Shown here one piece after another: positions 1 through 8,976 of a DNA stretch of 64,000 nucleotides (the stretch's first letter is position 1; each line of letters begins with the position of its first letter). The stretch is from positions 1 through 64,000 of the forward strand of contig JAXMMT010000010.1 in the NCBI GenBank assembly GCA_034399355.1, in the 5' to 3' direction. Made by a program: the position numbers and the translations under genes. The stretch comes from UBA2279 sp034399355. Its GTDB lineage: Bacteria > Actinomycetota > Coriobacteriia > Anaerosomatales > Anaerosomataceae. Below the pieces are notes generated by a model that was given only the letters and a program-made list of their open reading frames with translations, had not been told where the DNA came from and did no database searches.

Positions 1-150
1 CTGCGCTTCACGCAGAGCGCGATCGATGCGCTCGGCAGCGTTGAGGCCGTGGGCGAACGGCGCGCGCTGATCGGGCCTGAGGCGGGCGGCGCCAACCTCG
101 CGCCCGCGCTGCTGCTCTCTCGCTGGGAGTTCACCGGCCAGACGCGCTGA
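1..150 (+). CDS. C-terminal end of an unidentified protein (partial)
   Basis: Frame 1 is open from the first base to a TGA at 148-150 and encodes 49 residues with the codon bias of a high-GC gene. It is followed 18 bases later by a strong terminator hairpin, which supports a real gene end. The peptide contains the stretch GPEAGGANLAPALLLSRWE, which I cannot assign to a family. The start lies left of the window. Confidence 0.55.
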   Translation: MRFTQSAIDALGSVEAVGERRALIGPEAGGANLAPALLLSRWEFTGQTR

Positions 151-168
151 CCTCCCACAGCAGACATA

Positions 169-205
169 CATGGACCCCGGAGCTCTTAGCGCACCGGGGT
201 CCATG
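169..205 (+). terminator. Rho-independent terminator
   Basis: A perfect 12-bp stem (CATGGACCCCGG pairing with CCGGGGTCCATG) with a 13-base loop is followed by TTTTCGCTTT. It lies 18 bases after the stop of the partial plus-strand gene and fits a terminator for it. The stem may also stop transcription arriving from the V-ATPase operon on the other strand. Confidence 0.8.
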
Positions 206-243
206 TTTTCGCTTTCCGGAACGTCGGCGGGAGGGGCGCCCAC

Positions 244-308
244 CGCGAACCGAATCGCGCGTCAGGTTTGAACTTGGTTTACCCTGACACACTCATTATC
301 GGTTCGCG
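244..308. repeat. Nested inverted repeats downstream of the V-ATPase operon
   Basis: The outer arms CGCGAACCGA (244-253) and TCGGTTCGCG (299-308) are perfectly complementary. They enclose a second pair, GTCAGG (261-266) and CCTGAC (283-288). The structure sits in the convergent gap between the partial plus-strand gene and the end of atpD. It could fold as a large stem at the operon's 3' end, but no T-run follows on either strand, so its role is unknown. Confidence 0.5.
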
Positions 309-340
309 AGATTCCAGACTTTAGGGGCTGAAGCGCGCGA

Positions 341-982
341 TTATCGCTCGCCAGCCTCTTCTTGAGCAGCGATGATGTCCTTCACCTTCATGAGCCGCGT
401 GAGATTGCCCCGCTCGGCCTCATCGAGTTTCATCTGAATGTCTTTGATGGTCTCGGTGATGGAGGGAATCAGCACGTACTCCAGCGCGTTGACGCGCCTG
501 CGCGTGCGCTCGATCTCGGCAGCCAGCAACTCGATCGCCTTCTCGCGCTCGGCCAGCTCCAGCATCCGTGGCGCGACCGCCGCGAGACGTGCAAGCGCCT
601 CATCGAGAACGACCGGCAACGTCGAGAAGCTGTAGCCGCCAGGCTCGGTCAGTTCGCGCTGCTCGAAGATCGGGACATGCACGCTCATGACGCTCTTCTC
701 GCTCGTGTCCAGCAGCTCGATCGGCGCCCCCGCGAGCAGCGCCTGCGCGATCGCGGCACGACCTGCCTCGGCACGCGCCACCGCGAACAGCCCATAGGCC
801 GCCTTCAGCTCGACCTCGACCTCGGCACGCAGCTTGCGGTTGGCCGAGATCCGCGCGATGAACTCCTTGAGGAGCTCGTCGAACTTGTCCTTGAGCAGCT
901 TGTGTCCGCGCTTCGCCACGTCGCCGCGACGCTTGAGTCTGAGCAGCTCCATGCGATTGGGATTGACGCGCATCTTCGTCAT
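341..982 (-). CDS. atpD: V/A-type ATPase subunit D (central stalk)
   Basis: The product is about 213 residues, a normal length for V/A-ATPase subunit D. This is the long coiled-coil rotor shaft that turns inside the A3B3 head. The N terminus (MTKMRVNPNRMELLRLKRR) is typical of the family, and both ends are strongly helical and charged. I chose the ATG at 980-982 because GAGGGG lies about 8 bases upstream and the preceding residues of the open frame do not resemble the family. It is the last gene of the operon and starts just after the small membrane protein gene. Confidence 0.95.
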   Translation of the reverse strand: MTKMRVNPNRMELLRLKRRGDVAKRGHKLLKDKFDELLKEFIARISANRKLRAEVEVELKAAYGLFAVARAEAGRAAIAQALLAGAPIELLDTSEKSVMSVHVPIFEQRELTEPGGYSFSTLPVVLDEALARLAAVAPRMLELAEREKAIELLAAEIERTRRRVNALEYVLIPSITETIKDIQMKLDEAERGNLTRLMKVKDIIAAQEEAGER

Positions 983-986
983 GCCA

Positions 987-1181
987 TCAGCCCCTCGTCC
1001 GCATAACGAGCAGCCAGACGATGAGCGCAACCACGGCAGTGGCATTCACGATGCGAAGCGCGATCACACCGCGGCTCGACTTCCCGCCAAGCTTGCGGGC
1101 GGCCTGTGCGCTCAGCAGCTGCACGACCACCAGCAGGGCAAGCAGCGCGATAACGAGCACTATGAGAGCCGCGTCGCTCAC
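987..1181 (-). CDS. Small two-helix membrane protein within the V-ATPase operon
   Basis: This 64-residue protein has two hydrophobic segments, about residues 4-24 and 41-60, separated by a short basic loop (ARKLGGKSSR). Its GTG start at 1179-1181 overlaps the TGA stop of atpB (GTGA), so translation is probably coupled, and atpD follows at once. I recognise no family. Its fixed place between B and D suggests an accessory or assembly factor of the ATPase, which is inference from position only. Confidence 0.7.
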   Translation of the reverse strand: MSDAALIVLVIALLALLVVVQLLSAQAARKLGGKSSRGVIALRIVNATAVVALIVWLLVMRTRG

Positions 1182-2596
1182 GCCTCGGCGCCCTCCTCGG
1201 CAGGTAAGTACTTGTCGATGAAGACGTCTTTGATGCGCTTGAGTTCCGCGCGCGGAAGGAGCGTCATCAGGTCCCAGCCGAGCGCGAGCGTATCGCCGAC
1301 CGAGCGGTCCTCGTTCGCACCCTGGCGAATGAAGCGGTCCTCGAACGCGTCGGCAAAGGCAACGAACGCCTTGTCGCTTTCCGAGAGAGCCGCCTCGCCA
1401 AGGATGACCGCGAGCTCTTTGGCCTGCAGACCGCGGGCATAGGCGCCGAACAGCTGGTTGGAGAGGTCGGCGTGGTCCTCGCGCGTCTTGCCCGGGCCGA
1501 TGCCCTTCTGCTTGAGGCGCGAGAGACTCGGCAGCACCGCGACCGGCGGGTAGACGCCGCGACGGTGCAGGTTGCGATCGAGTACGATCTGGCCCTCGGT
1601 GATGTAGCCCGTGAGGTCCGGGATCGGGTGCGTCTTGTCGTCGTCGGGCATCGACAGGATCGGCACCTGGGTGATCGAGCCCTTGCGACCCTTCACGCGA
1701 CCCGCGCGCTCGTAGATGGTGGCGAGGTCGGTGTAGAGGTAGCCGGGATAGCCGCGGCGGCCCGGGACTTCCTTGCGCGCGGCGGACACCTCACGCAGCG
1801 CCTCGCAGTAGTACGTCATGTCCGTGAGGATGACGAGCACGTGCATGTCCTTCTCGTACGCCAGATACTCGGCAGCGGTCAGCGCCATGCGTGGCGTGGC
1901 GATACGCTCGACCGCGGGGTCGTCGGCGAGGTTTAAGAAGAGCACCGCGCGTTCGATGGCCGAGGTGTTGCGGAACTCGTCGATGAAGAAGTCGGCGTCC
2001 TCGAAGGTGATGCCCATGGCCGCGAACACGACCGCGAACTCGCCTTCGATAGGCGCACCGATCTTATCGGCGGACGTGCTGCGCTGCAGCACCGCGCTCT
2101 GACGCGCGATCTGCGCGGCGAGCTGGTTGTGCGGCAGACCGCTGCCCGAGAAGATCGGCAGCTTCTGACCGCGCACGAGCGGGTTGAGACCGTCGATGGC
2201 CGAGACACCCGTCTGGATGAAGTCGTCCGGGAAGTCGCGCGCGGTCGGGTTGATCGGCTGGCCGTAGATCGAGAGGCGCTTCTCAGGGATGATCTCAGGT
2301 CCGTCATCGCTCGGACGACCGAGACCATCGAAGACACGGCCCAGCATGTCCTTGCTCACGCCGAGTTCGAGCGAACGGCCTAAGAACTTGACCTTGGTCT
2401 GGGAGGGATTAGAGCCGCGTGTGCCCTCAAACGCCTGCACGAGCGCGACATCCTCGTTCACCTCGAGCACGTTGCCAAGCGAGCGGGTGCCGTCGGGGAA
2501 CTCAAGTTCGACGAGTTCACCGTAGGTGACGTCCACGACGCTCTCCACGAGCAGCAGCGGCCCGACGATATCGCGGGTGGTCATGTACTCGCGCAC
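1178..2596 (-). CDS. atpB: V/A-type ATPase subunit B (non-catalytic head subunit)
   Basis: At 472 residues this matches V-ATPase B, the regulatory nucleotide-binding subunit that alternates with A in the hexameric head. Family hallmarks include the region around SGSGLPHNQLAAQIARQ in place of a true Walker A, and TDMTYYCEALREVSAARKEV. The GTG at 2594-2596 is preferred over an ATG 12 bases further in because GGAGGTGA is 8 bases before the GTG. That start overlaps the last base of the atpA stop. Confidence 0.97.
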   Translation of the reverse strand: MREYMTTRDIVGPLLLVESVVDVTYGELVELEFPDGTRSLGNVLEVNEDVALVQAFEGTRGSNPSQTKVKFLGRSLELGVSKDMLGRVFDGLGRPSDDGPEIIPEKRLSIYGQPINPTARDFPDDFIQTGVSAIDGLNPLVRGQKLPIFSGSGLPHNQLAAQIARQSAVLQRSTSADKIGAPIEGEFAVVFAAMGITFEDADFFIDEFRNTSAIERAVLFLNLADDPAVERIATPRMALTAAEYLAYEKDMHVLVILTDMTYYCEALREVSAARKEVPGRRGYPGYLYTDLATIYERAGRVKGRKGSITQVPILSMPDDDKTHPIPDLTGYITEGQIVLDRNLHRRGVYPPVAVLPSLSRLKQKGIGPGKTREDHADLSNQLFGAYARGLQAKELAVILGEAALSESDKAFVAFADAFEDRFIRQGANEDRSVGDTLALGWDLMTLLPRAELKRIKDVFIDKYLPAEEGAEA

Positions 2597-4392
2597 TACC
2601 GCTCACCTCCCGCGTAGACTGCAACTTCGTCTTCGTCGAAGCCGTCACCCACCAGCTGCGTCTCGATATCGCTGGCGATCGAGTCGAACTCGGCCATCTG
2701 CTCCTCGGTCAGGTACTTCGCGCGCGTGATGCGCTCGCGTACCGGCGCGGCGAAGATGTCTTTGAGCGCGGCACCCTTGCTGTGGGCCTCAATGGCCTTC
2801 TCGTGGAAGAGCAGGATCATCCCCAAAAGCTTGTTCTGCTGATTGAGCGACGTGAACTGATCGTCGTCGCGGAACGCGTTCTGCTGCAAGAAGTCCTCGC
2901 GGATCGACTTCGCGGTCTCCATCAGCACCTGCTCCTCGGGCGACAAGGCCTCCAGGCCGACAAGGCGCACGATCTCGGCAAGCTCGCTCTCGCGCTGCAA
3001 GATGGCCATGCACTGGTCGCGGCGCACGCGGTATTCGGGCCCGACGCTCTGGTTCCAGAACGGGGTGACCTTGTCGAGATAGAGCGAGTAGCTTGTCAGC
3101 CAGTCGATGGCCGGGAAGTGGCGCTCGTAAGCCAGGCTGTCCTGTAACGCCCAGAACACCTTCACGACGCGCAACGTGTTCTGTACGACCGGCTCGGAAA
3201 GGTCACCGCCGGGAGGCGACACGGAGCCTACCACGGACACGGAGCCTTCACGCTCGGCGCCACTGCCGAGCGTATGCACGCGACCGGCACGCTCGTAGAA
3301 CGCGGCAAGCCTCGTGCCGAGATACGCCGGGAAGCCTTCGTCGCCGGGCATCTCCTCGAGACGACCGGAGATCTCGCGCATCGCCTCGGCCCAGCGGCTC
3401 GTGGAGTCTGCCTGCAGCACGACCGCATACCCCATGTCGCGGAAGTACTCGGCCATCGTCATGCCGGTGTAGACGGACGCCTCGCGCGCCGCGACCGGCA
3501 TGTTCGAGGTGTTGGCCACAAGCACGGTACGCTTGACGAGCGGCTCGCCGGAGTACGGGTCCACGAGCTCGGGGAACTCCATGAGCACGTCGGTCATCTC
3601 GTTGCCGCGCTCGCCGCAACCGATGAAGACGACGACCTCGGCGTTGGACCATTTGGCGATCTGGTGCTGCGTGACGGTCTTACCGGCGCCGAACGGGCCG
3701 GGAATGCACGCAACGCCGCCTTTGGTGAGCGGGAAGAAGGTGTCGATGACGCGGGTGCCGGTAGTCAGCGGCTCGGTGGCCGAGATCTTCTTGCGGTACG
3801 GTCTTGGGACACGGACCGGCCAGGTCTGCATCATGATGAGGTTGACCGTCTCGCCTGCCGCGGTGCTCAGGTGACCGATCGGATCGATGACCGTGTAGCT
3901 GCCCTGAGTGATGTCGACGACCGTGCCCTTCAGACCCGGCGGCACCATGACGCGGTGCTCGATGACGGCGTTCTCCTGCACGGTGCCGATGATGTCGCCA
4001 CCTTCGACCTGATCGCCCGCCTTCACTGTGGGCGTGAACTCCCACTGCTTGTCGCGGTCGAGGCCGGGCGCGCTGACACCACGCGAGAGGAAAGCGCCCG
4101 TCATGCGCTCGAGCACGTCGAGCGGGCGTTGGACGCCATCGTAGACGGCCTCGAGCATGCCGGGTCCGAGCTCCACCGAAAGCGGTGCGCCCGTCGCTTC
4201 CACAGGGTGACCGGGGCCCAGACCCTCGGTCTCCTCGTACACCTGGATCGACGCCCGGTCACCGCGCATCTCGATGATCTCGCCCATGAGCCCTTCGGTG
4301 CCCACGCGGACCAGGTCATACATCCTGGAGTAAACCAGGCCCTCCGCGACGACGAGCGGACCAGCGACCTTCACAATCTTGCCCTGCTCCAT
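2596..4392 (-). CDS. atpA: V/A-type ATPase subunit A (catalytic)
   Basis: The 598-residue product is the catalytic head subunit. It has the N-terminal beta-barrel, the bulge insertion typical of V-type A subunits (about residues 110-190), the Walker A loop GPFGAGKT, and the downstream region GCGERGNEMTDVLMEFPEL that carries the catalytic glutamate. It hydrolyses or makes ATP in A3B3. It directly follows the F gene, whose TAG stop abuts the ATG. Confidence 0.98.
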   Translation of the reverse strand: MEQGKIVKVAGPLVVAEGLVYSRMYDLVRVGTEGLMGEIIEMRGDRASIQVYEETEGLGPGHPVEATGAPLSVELGPGMLEAVYDGVQRPLDVLERMTGAFLSRGVSAPGLDRDKQWEFTPTVKAGDQVEGGDIIGTVQENAVIEHRVMVPPGLKGTVVDITQGSYTVIDPIGHLSTAAGETVNLIMMQTWPVRVPRPYRKKISATEPLTTGTRVIDTFFPLTKGGVACIPGPFGAGKTVTQHQIAKWSNAEVVVFIGCGERGNEMTDVLMEFPELVDPYSGEPLVKRTVLVANTSNMPVAAREASVYTGMTMAEYFRDMGYAVVLQADSTSRWAEAMREISGRLEEMPGDEGFPAYLGTRLAAFYERAGRVHTLGSGAEREGSVSVVGSVSPPGGDLSEPVVQNTLRVVKVFWALQDSLAYERHFPAIDWLTSYSLYLDKVTPFWNQSVGPEYRVRRDQCMAILQRESELAEIVRLVGLEALSPEEQVLMETAKSIREDFLQQNAFRDDDQFTSLNQQNKLLGMILLFHEKAIEAHSKGAALKDIFAAPVRERITRAKYLTEEQMAEFDSIASDIETQLVGDGFDEDEVAVYAGGER

Positions 4393-4719
4393 CTACTCTT
4401 CCTCTTCTCGGATCAGCATGCTCGTGCCGAGCGCGCGCTCGATCGCACGGCGTATCTTGGCCTCGCCCATACCGCCGGCGCTTCCCGCTCCGGGAATCAC
4501 CGTCACGGCGGGGAGGGGGCGGTCCATCACCTCTACGATGAGGTCCTCCATCGCTTCGTAGACCGGCTCGGTCACGAAGACGACGCCGTACTCGCCCGCC
4601 GATAGGCTGCCCCACAACGCGCGCGCCTCATCAGCGTGCTCGACCGTGAACACGGCAAAACCGAGCGGGCGGAACCCCGCCACACTCGTCGAATCGCCCA
4701 CGACCGCTATTTTCGCCAC
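4393..4719 (-). CDS. atpF: V/A-type ATPase subunit F
   Basis: The 108-residue product begins MAKIAVVGDSTSVAGFRPLG, the usual start of V-ATPase F, a small alpha/beta rotor subunit that binds D and modulates coupling. It is packed between C and A with no intergenic bases. The C-terminal half includes a Gly-rich loop (IPGAGSAGGMGEAKIRRAIE) before the terminal helix. Confidence 0.93.
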   Translation of the reverse strand: MAKIAVVGDSTSVAGFRPLGFAVFTVEHADEARALWGSLSAGEYGVVFVTEPVYEAMEDLIVEVMDRPLPAVTVIPGAGSAGGMGEAKIRRAIERALGTSMLIREEEE

Positions 4720-5718
4720 TCACACCACCGACTCGTACCGCTCGCGCAGGCGGCGACGGAGCACCTCAGTGGCGACTCCGGACAACCGCCCGATCAACAG
4801 CATTCTCAGCATCATGACTTCAGCCTGACGCGCCATGACGTAGCCGATGACGGGTTCGGGGCCCGTCGCGACCATCCTCGCGCGCTTGAGATAGCGCACG
4901 ATGAGATCGTCGGCCAGTACGTCGTAGTCGCTGAGATTGGCGATCCGCTCGGCAGACACGCCCTTGAGCGGCCCGCGCTTCGAAAGCGCCTCGGCAATCT
5001 CGACGATCGGCGTCGGGTAGAGCTTCATCAGATCGGCTAACGGCGTGTTGCCGCCGTCGAGCAGCAACGCCTCGGCGTCAGGCGCACGCCAGTTCTTGGA
5101 GCGTGCTCTGAACAGAGCCTTCGTGTTCGCGAGGTCGACCATAAGTGACGCCAACCCGGCCAGGAAGACACTCTTCGAACACTTAGCACTCGCGTTAAGG
5201 TCCTCGAACAGCGCACGATCGACTGCCAGCGTGATCCGCTCCTCGGTCATATCGTCGCCCTCAGCAGATAACAACACGTAGATGTCGCGCATGAATCTCG
5301 GGAGCTGTGCTGCCGGACCTTTCATGACCTCAGTCGGCACGGTGCCCAGCCCGACAAGCAGCTCTTCGACCGGTATGCCGAGTAGCTCGGCTTTCAGCCG
5401 AGCCTCAAGGTTGGCGTAGTCGTACCGCACTCGGAAGAATCGGATGACAGGCAATGGTAGGTTAGCGGTGACCAGAAAGCCGTAGAGTTCATCCAGAGCG
5501 TTGTCGAGTCCGCGTTCAACCTCATCGACGGTCTCGACTTCTTCGAGGAAGCGACCGTACGGCGAATCAGAGAGCACGCGCTTCTGCTCGGAGAACGTCG
5601 ATGCGTCGAGCAGGCGCTCGTAAGTGCCACCCGAGAGCATCCGTCCTTCCAAGACGCGAACGCGCCCCACGGCGTAGCCGTAGCGAATAGGTTCTGTCAC
5701 CGACTTCCGGAACAACAA
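4720..5718 (-). CDS. atpC: V/A-type ATPase subunit C (AC39-like, rotor socket)
   Basis: The product is about 332 residues and corresponds to V-ATPase subunit C/d, which sits on the membrane ring and receives the D-F shaft. The family pattern is seen in IRYGYAVGRVRVLEGRMLS near the N terminus and an all-helical body. The start is uncertain. The frame is open to 5736 (TTG), a TTG at 5718 has GGGGAGG 9 bases upstream, and a GTG at 5700 also gives a natural N terminus. I took 5718, which falls just after the E stop. Confidence 0.9.
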   Translation of the reverse strand: MLFRKSVTEPIRYGYAVGRVRVLEGRMLSGGTYERLLDASTFSEQKRVLSDSPYGRFLEEVETVDEVERGLDNALDELYGFLVTANLPLPVIRFFRVRYDYANLEARLKAELLGIPVEELLVGLGTVPTEVMKGPAAQLPRFMRDIYVLLSAEGDDMTEERITLAVDRALFEDLNASAKCSKSVFLAGLASLMVDLANTKALFRARSKNWRAPDAEALLLDGGNTPLADLMKLYPTPIVEIAEALSKRGPLKGVSAERIANLSDYDVLADDLIVRYLKRARMVATGPEPVIGYVMARQAEVMMLRMLLIGRLSGVATEVLRRRLRERYESVV

Positions 5719-5722
5719 CGCC

Positions 5723-6325
5723 TCAGGCCTCCCCAACAGGAAAGAGCCGGACGGCCGCAGCCGTCATCAACTCATCGTGACGTCCGCTCACCATCGAAGC
5801 GGGTCCTACCTCCGCGCTCACGCGGCCCGCATTAAGCATCACGCCGTGGGCGATGTCAGCAGGTTGCTCCGAGAACGCAAGCTCCAGCACGCGACCAGCC
5901 TCTGCCACCGCGCTCTCCACGGCCTTGGGAAGCTCCCGGAGGCGCTCCCGATCGGCAGCCGCGATGCTTACGACGTCGCCGCCACACGCGGAATGAACGA
6001 CACCCTGTGCGATCAGTCTCGTGTAAGCCACATCGTCGAGCGCCACGAGCCGCTCTTCGGCCTCGCGCAGCGTGCGCTCTACAAGTGTCCGCTTCCGGGC
6101 AAGCATCTCATCGCGCACAGCGAGTCGCGCGTTCGCCAGTAGCATGGCTGCACGCCCCTCGGCATCGTAACGCGCACGATGCAGTACGCGCTCGTGCTCC
6201 TTTTCGGCCTCGCGCTTGGCCTCGACCATGATCGCCTCGGCCTTGGCCTTGGCGCCATCGGTCAGCGCACGCGCCTCGGCCCCTGCATCACTCTCGATGC
6301 GGCCTATGATGTCCGCAAGCGCCAC
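5723..6325 (-). CDS. atpE: V/A-type ATPase subunit E (peripheral stalk)
   Basis: The 200-residue product has the E-subunit plan. A long N-terminal helix (about residues 1-90) is rich in Ala, Glu and Arg and pairs with the G/H subunit. A globular C-terminal domain caps the head. It lies between K and C in the usual gene order. Its stop falls just upstream of the C start. Confidence 0.9.
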   Translation of the reverse strand: MALADIIGRIESDAGAEARALTDGAKAKAEAIMVEAKREAEKEHERVLHRARYDAEGRAAMLLANARLAVRDEMLARKRTLVERTLREAEERLVALDDVAYTRLIAQGVVHSACGGDVVSIAAADRERLRELPKAVESAVAEAGRVLELAFSEQPADIAHGVMLNAGRVSAEVGPASMVSGRHDELMTAAAVRLFPVGEA

Positions 6326-6329
6326 GCGA

Positions 6330-6836
6330 TCACCCCACGTAGATGCCGCGGAGCGTGAACAGCATCAGGATAGTGGTGATAAGTGCGAACACCGCGTAGG
6401 TCTCGACAAGCGCCGGGAAGATCAGTGACTTGCCCGAGTCCTCGCTGCGACGGGCAACCATGCCAGCGGCACCAGCAGCCGTTGCGCCCTGATAGATAGC
6501 CGTGACGAGACACAACACGGCGACCGGCATACACGATAGGAAGATCTGAAAGCCCAGTTGACCCGTTATTGCGGGCGCCGTCTTCGCAAGCAGGATATCG
6601 AAGAACTGCATCACCAAGATCGCAGTGATAAGTCCGTAAATGCCCTGCGTGCCCGGCATTGCGGCAAGCGGGAGAACTCGCCCGAACTTCTCGGAGTCCT
6701 CGGTCACGATACCCGACGCTGTGTTGGAGATCGTCGTGATACCGATGGCCGAGCCGATCCCTCCTCCGATGGCAGCGAACGCGGCGCCCATGAGCGCCCA
6801 CGTCATGCCCGACATACCCCAAAAGACCTCGTTCAC
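6330..6836 (-). CDS. ntpK: V-type ATPase subunit K (membrane ring proteolipid, predicted Na+-binding)
   Basis: The 168-residue product is a duplicated proteolipid with four membrane helices. The first hairpin carries MPGTQGIYG (T63, Q64) where a carboxylate could sit. The second has AIYQGATAAG (Q116) and the ion-carrying glutamate E145 in PALVETYAVF. In Enterococcus hirae NtpK the equivalent Thr64, Gln65, Gln110 and Glu139 bind Na+ (established). The match suggests Na+ coupling (inference). The gene sits between I and E. Confidence 0.96.
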   Translation of the reverse strand: MNEVFWGMSGMTWALMGAAFAAIGGGIGSAIGITTISNTASGIVTEDSEKFGRVLPLAAMPGTQGIYGLITAILVMQFFDILLAKTAPAITGQLGFQIFLSCMPVAVLCLVTAIYQGATAAGAAGMVARRSEDSGKSLIFPALVETYAVFALITTILMLFTLRGIYVG

Positions 6837-8974
6837 GTTGTCTTGCCTCCTTTCTGCAACCCTACCTGAGGGTGCAGTACGACCGACTTCATCTGGGGAC
6901 CAAGCGGCGCGAAGTTGCGACCGCCCCCTTCATAGAACTTGCTGAAGAACTCTACAAACTGCAGACGCGTGGGGTGCACGAACGCGCCCAACAGGTTGAT
7001 GACCAGGTTGATGGTGTGCAGCAGGAGCACGACGATCACCGCGCCCACCAGACCCGCGACCGGCCCGAGCAGCTGTCTGACGATCGGCCCAAGCTGATTG
7101 GCGACCTGACCGACGAGCATACCCGCCAGGCCAAGTGCTGCAAGTCGCGTGTAAGAGAGGAAGTCCGAGATGAGTCCGGACATGCTGTAGGTATCGTAGC
7201 AGCCCAGAAGCAACGCGATGATCGCCTTTCGCCCGGTCTTTGAGACGAACAGACACGCGGCGGTGAGCACCAGGAAGGCCTGTGAGATCACGGGCGGTCC
7301 CCCCAGCGCTATGGCGACCAAGAAGGCCACCACAGAGACGATCCATGCCCAGCCGAGCGCTTTGTCCCACGCTGGCGCCTCGACCTTGGAGGGGGCCTCG
7401 AACACCCTTCCCTTCAACATGATGGTCAGTCCAAGACCACCGATGATGAACAGCAGCATGGTGCCCTTGATCATGACACCGGCCGCGATCGCCGCAAGCA
7501 GCACGATCGTGGACACTTCCCCGGCAATGGCGCTGCGCCAGTCCCCCGCCTTCAGCCGCGCCACCACACTGGTCACAAGCCCGACCATGATGTGTGCTAC
7601 GCCCAGGGCCACGCTGATAACGAGGAAGATCATAAAATCCTCAAGTAGATCGAAGACCGCTATCGAGCGAAGGAAGGACGGCAGCAGCTCTTTGTCCATC
7701 GCGAAGTAGGATCCGGTGATGGCACCCAGGAGGATCGCCGAGATTCCTCCATACGTAAGCAAGTCCATGAAGCGCTTCACCCCGGGACCGACGTCCAGCT
7801 TCCTCTTGATGAGCTGGGACACGATCAACAACGCGATACCGTAGCCCACATCGGCCAACGCCATCCCGAAGAAGATGAAGAAGAAGCCTGCCATCAGTGG
7901 TGTGGGATCGACCTCGTGGTAGCGCGGACGCCCATAGAGATCTGTCAGCGTCTCGAACGGCCTTAGCCACTTCGGGTTGTCTAGTTCTATTGGAGGACAC
8001 TCGTCGGGATCAGGCTCCTGAAACGTAAGATCGACGTCAAAGCGCACCGGTTCTAAAGCGGTCTCAAGCTCGCCCTGTCGCTTTTCCGCGACCCAACCCG
8101 TGATGACGACCGTCCGCTCGGTGGAGCCGAAGCGCTCACGGATGAGAAGCATCTCGCGAGTCGACACGAGAGCCTCGGCCAGGCTAACGGAGTGCTCGTA
8201 GCGCTCGTCGGACAACTCCTTTGCCCGCTCGAGCAGCCGCTTCTCCTCGTCGACGAGACCGACCAGCCGGTCCTCGGCACGCGATATCTCCTCGGCCGGA
8301 TAGTCGGAAAGCTCGGGGAAGCTGACCTCAGCGAAGTTCGTGAGCTGCAGCATCGCACGCACCTCGTCGAGGCGGTCTTTGTGCGCCATGACGATCCAAG
8401 CCGACCTACTCCCCACCGGTCCGAGTTCCTCGACCGTGACCTCCGTGACCGCCTCGCGCAGGCGGGCGCGAATCGCCTCGCCTTCAGACGCGGGGACGGT
8501 GCCGGTGAGCAGCACGACGTGCTCGGTCCCGCGCCACTGGCTGATCTGAAGGTGGAGCGGCTCCCAGGGATGCAACTCTACGACGAGCGCACGCAACCGT
8601 TCGCGGTGCCGCTCGATGGAGGCTAGGCGGTCCGAGAGATGCTCGCATTCCCGATACAGGTCGATAAACGCCCCGTCGGGCACGAGCGCGTAGAACTCCT
8701 CTTCGGTGAGGTGGAACTTTTCGGAGATGAAAGATGCGAACGGCGCGTCCGAGGTGTGATACCTGCCGAGAAACTCGGCCACGAACTGCGCGTCTGCGAC
8801 CTGCTCGTCGAGTGTGGCGATGCGAGCCTCGACATCTGCCGAAACGGGTGCCGGAAGTTCGTTCGCGTCCTGCACGATATCGAGTACGCCAGCCTTCCTC
8901 AGGCTGTCGACGAGTACCTCTGACGCCAGAGCGTGCGAAATCGCTGTGACTTTGAGCATGCGCGCTACGGCCAC
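6833..8974 (-). CDS. atpI: V/A-type ATPase subunit I (membrane stator)
   Basis: The 713-residue product has a cytoplasmic N-terminal half (about 1-350) with coiled coils. A C-terminal half of about seven or eight membrane helices begins near FFFIFFGMALADVGYGIAL, a conserved signature of the family. It forms the ion half-channels next to the K ring and anchors the peripheral stalks. It overlaps the K start by 4 bases, consistent with coupling. Confidence 0.96.
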   Translation of the reverse strand: MAVARMLKVTAISHALASEVLVDSLRKAGVLDIVQDANELPAPVSADVEARIATLDEQVADAQFVAEFLGRYHTSDAPFASFISEKFHLTEEEFYALVPDGAFIDLYRECEHLSDRLASIERHRERLRALVVELHPWEPLHLQISQWRGTEHVVLLTGTVPASEGEAIRARLREAVTEVTVEELGPVGSRSAWIVMAHKDRLDEVRAMLQLTNFAEVSFPELSDYPAEEISRAEDRLVGLVDEEKRLLERAKELSDERYEHSVSLAEALVSTREMLLIRERFGSTERTVVITGWVAEKRQGELETALEPVRFDVDLTFQEPDPDECPPIELDNPKWLRPFETLTDLYGRPRYHEVDPTPLMAGFFFIFFGMALADVGYGIALLIVSQLIKRKLDVGPGVKRFMDLLTYGGISAILLGAITGSYFAMDKELLPSFLRSIAVFDLLEDFMIFLVISVALGVAHIMVGLVTSVVARLKAGDWRSAIAGEVSTIVLLAAIAAGVMIKGTMLLFIIGGLGLTIMLKGRVFEAPSKVEAPAWDKALGWAWIVSVVAFLVAIALGGPPVISQAFLVLTAACLFVSKTGRKAIIALLLGCYDTYSMSGLISDFLSYTRLAALGLAGMLVGQVANQLGPIVRQLLGPVAGLVGAVIVVLLLHTINLVINLLGAFVHPTRLQFVEFFSKFYEGGGRNFAPLGPQMKSVVLHPQVGLQKGGKTT

Positions 8975-8976
8975 GC

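Noticed and set aside
3274..4605. 443-residue open frame on the plus strand
   Set aside because: It is antisense to atpA and atpF, has no ribosome site and no domain. It is a GC-codon shadow of the real genes.
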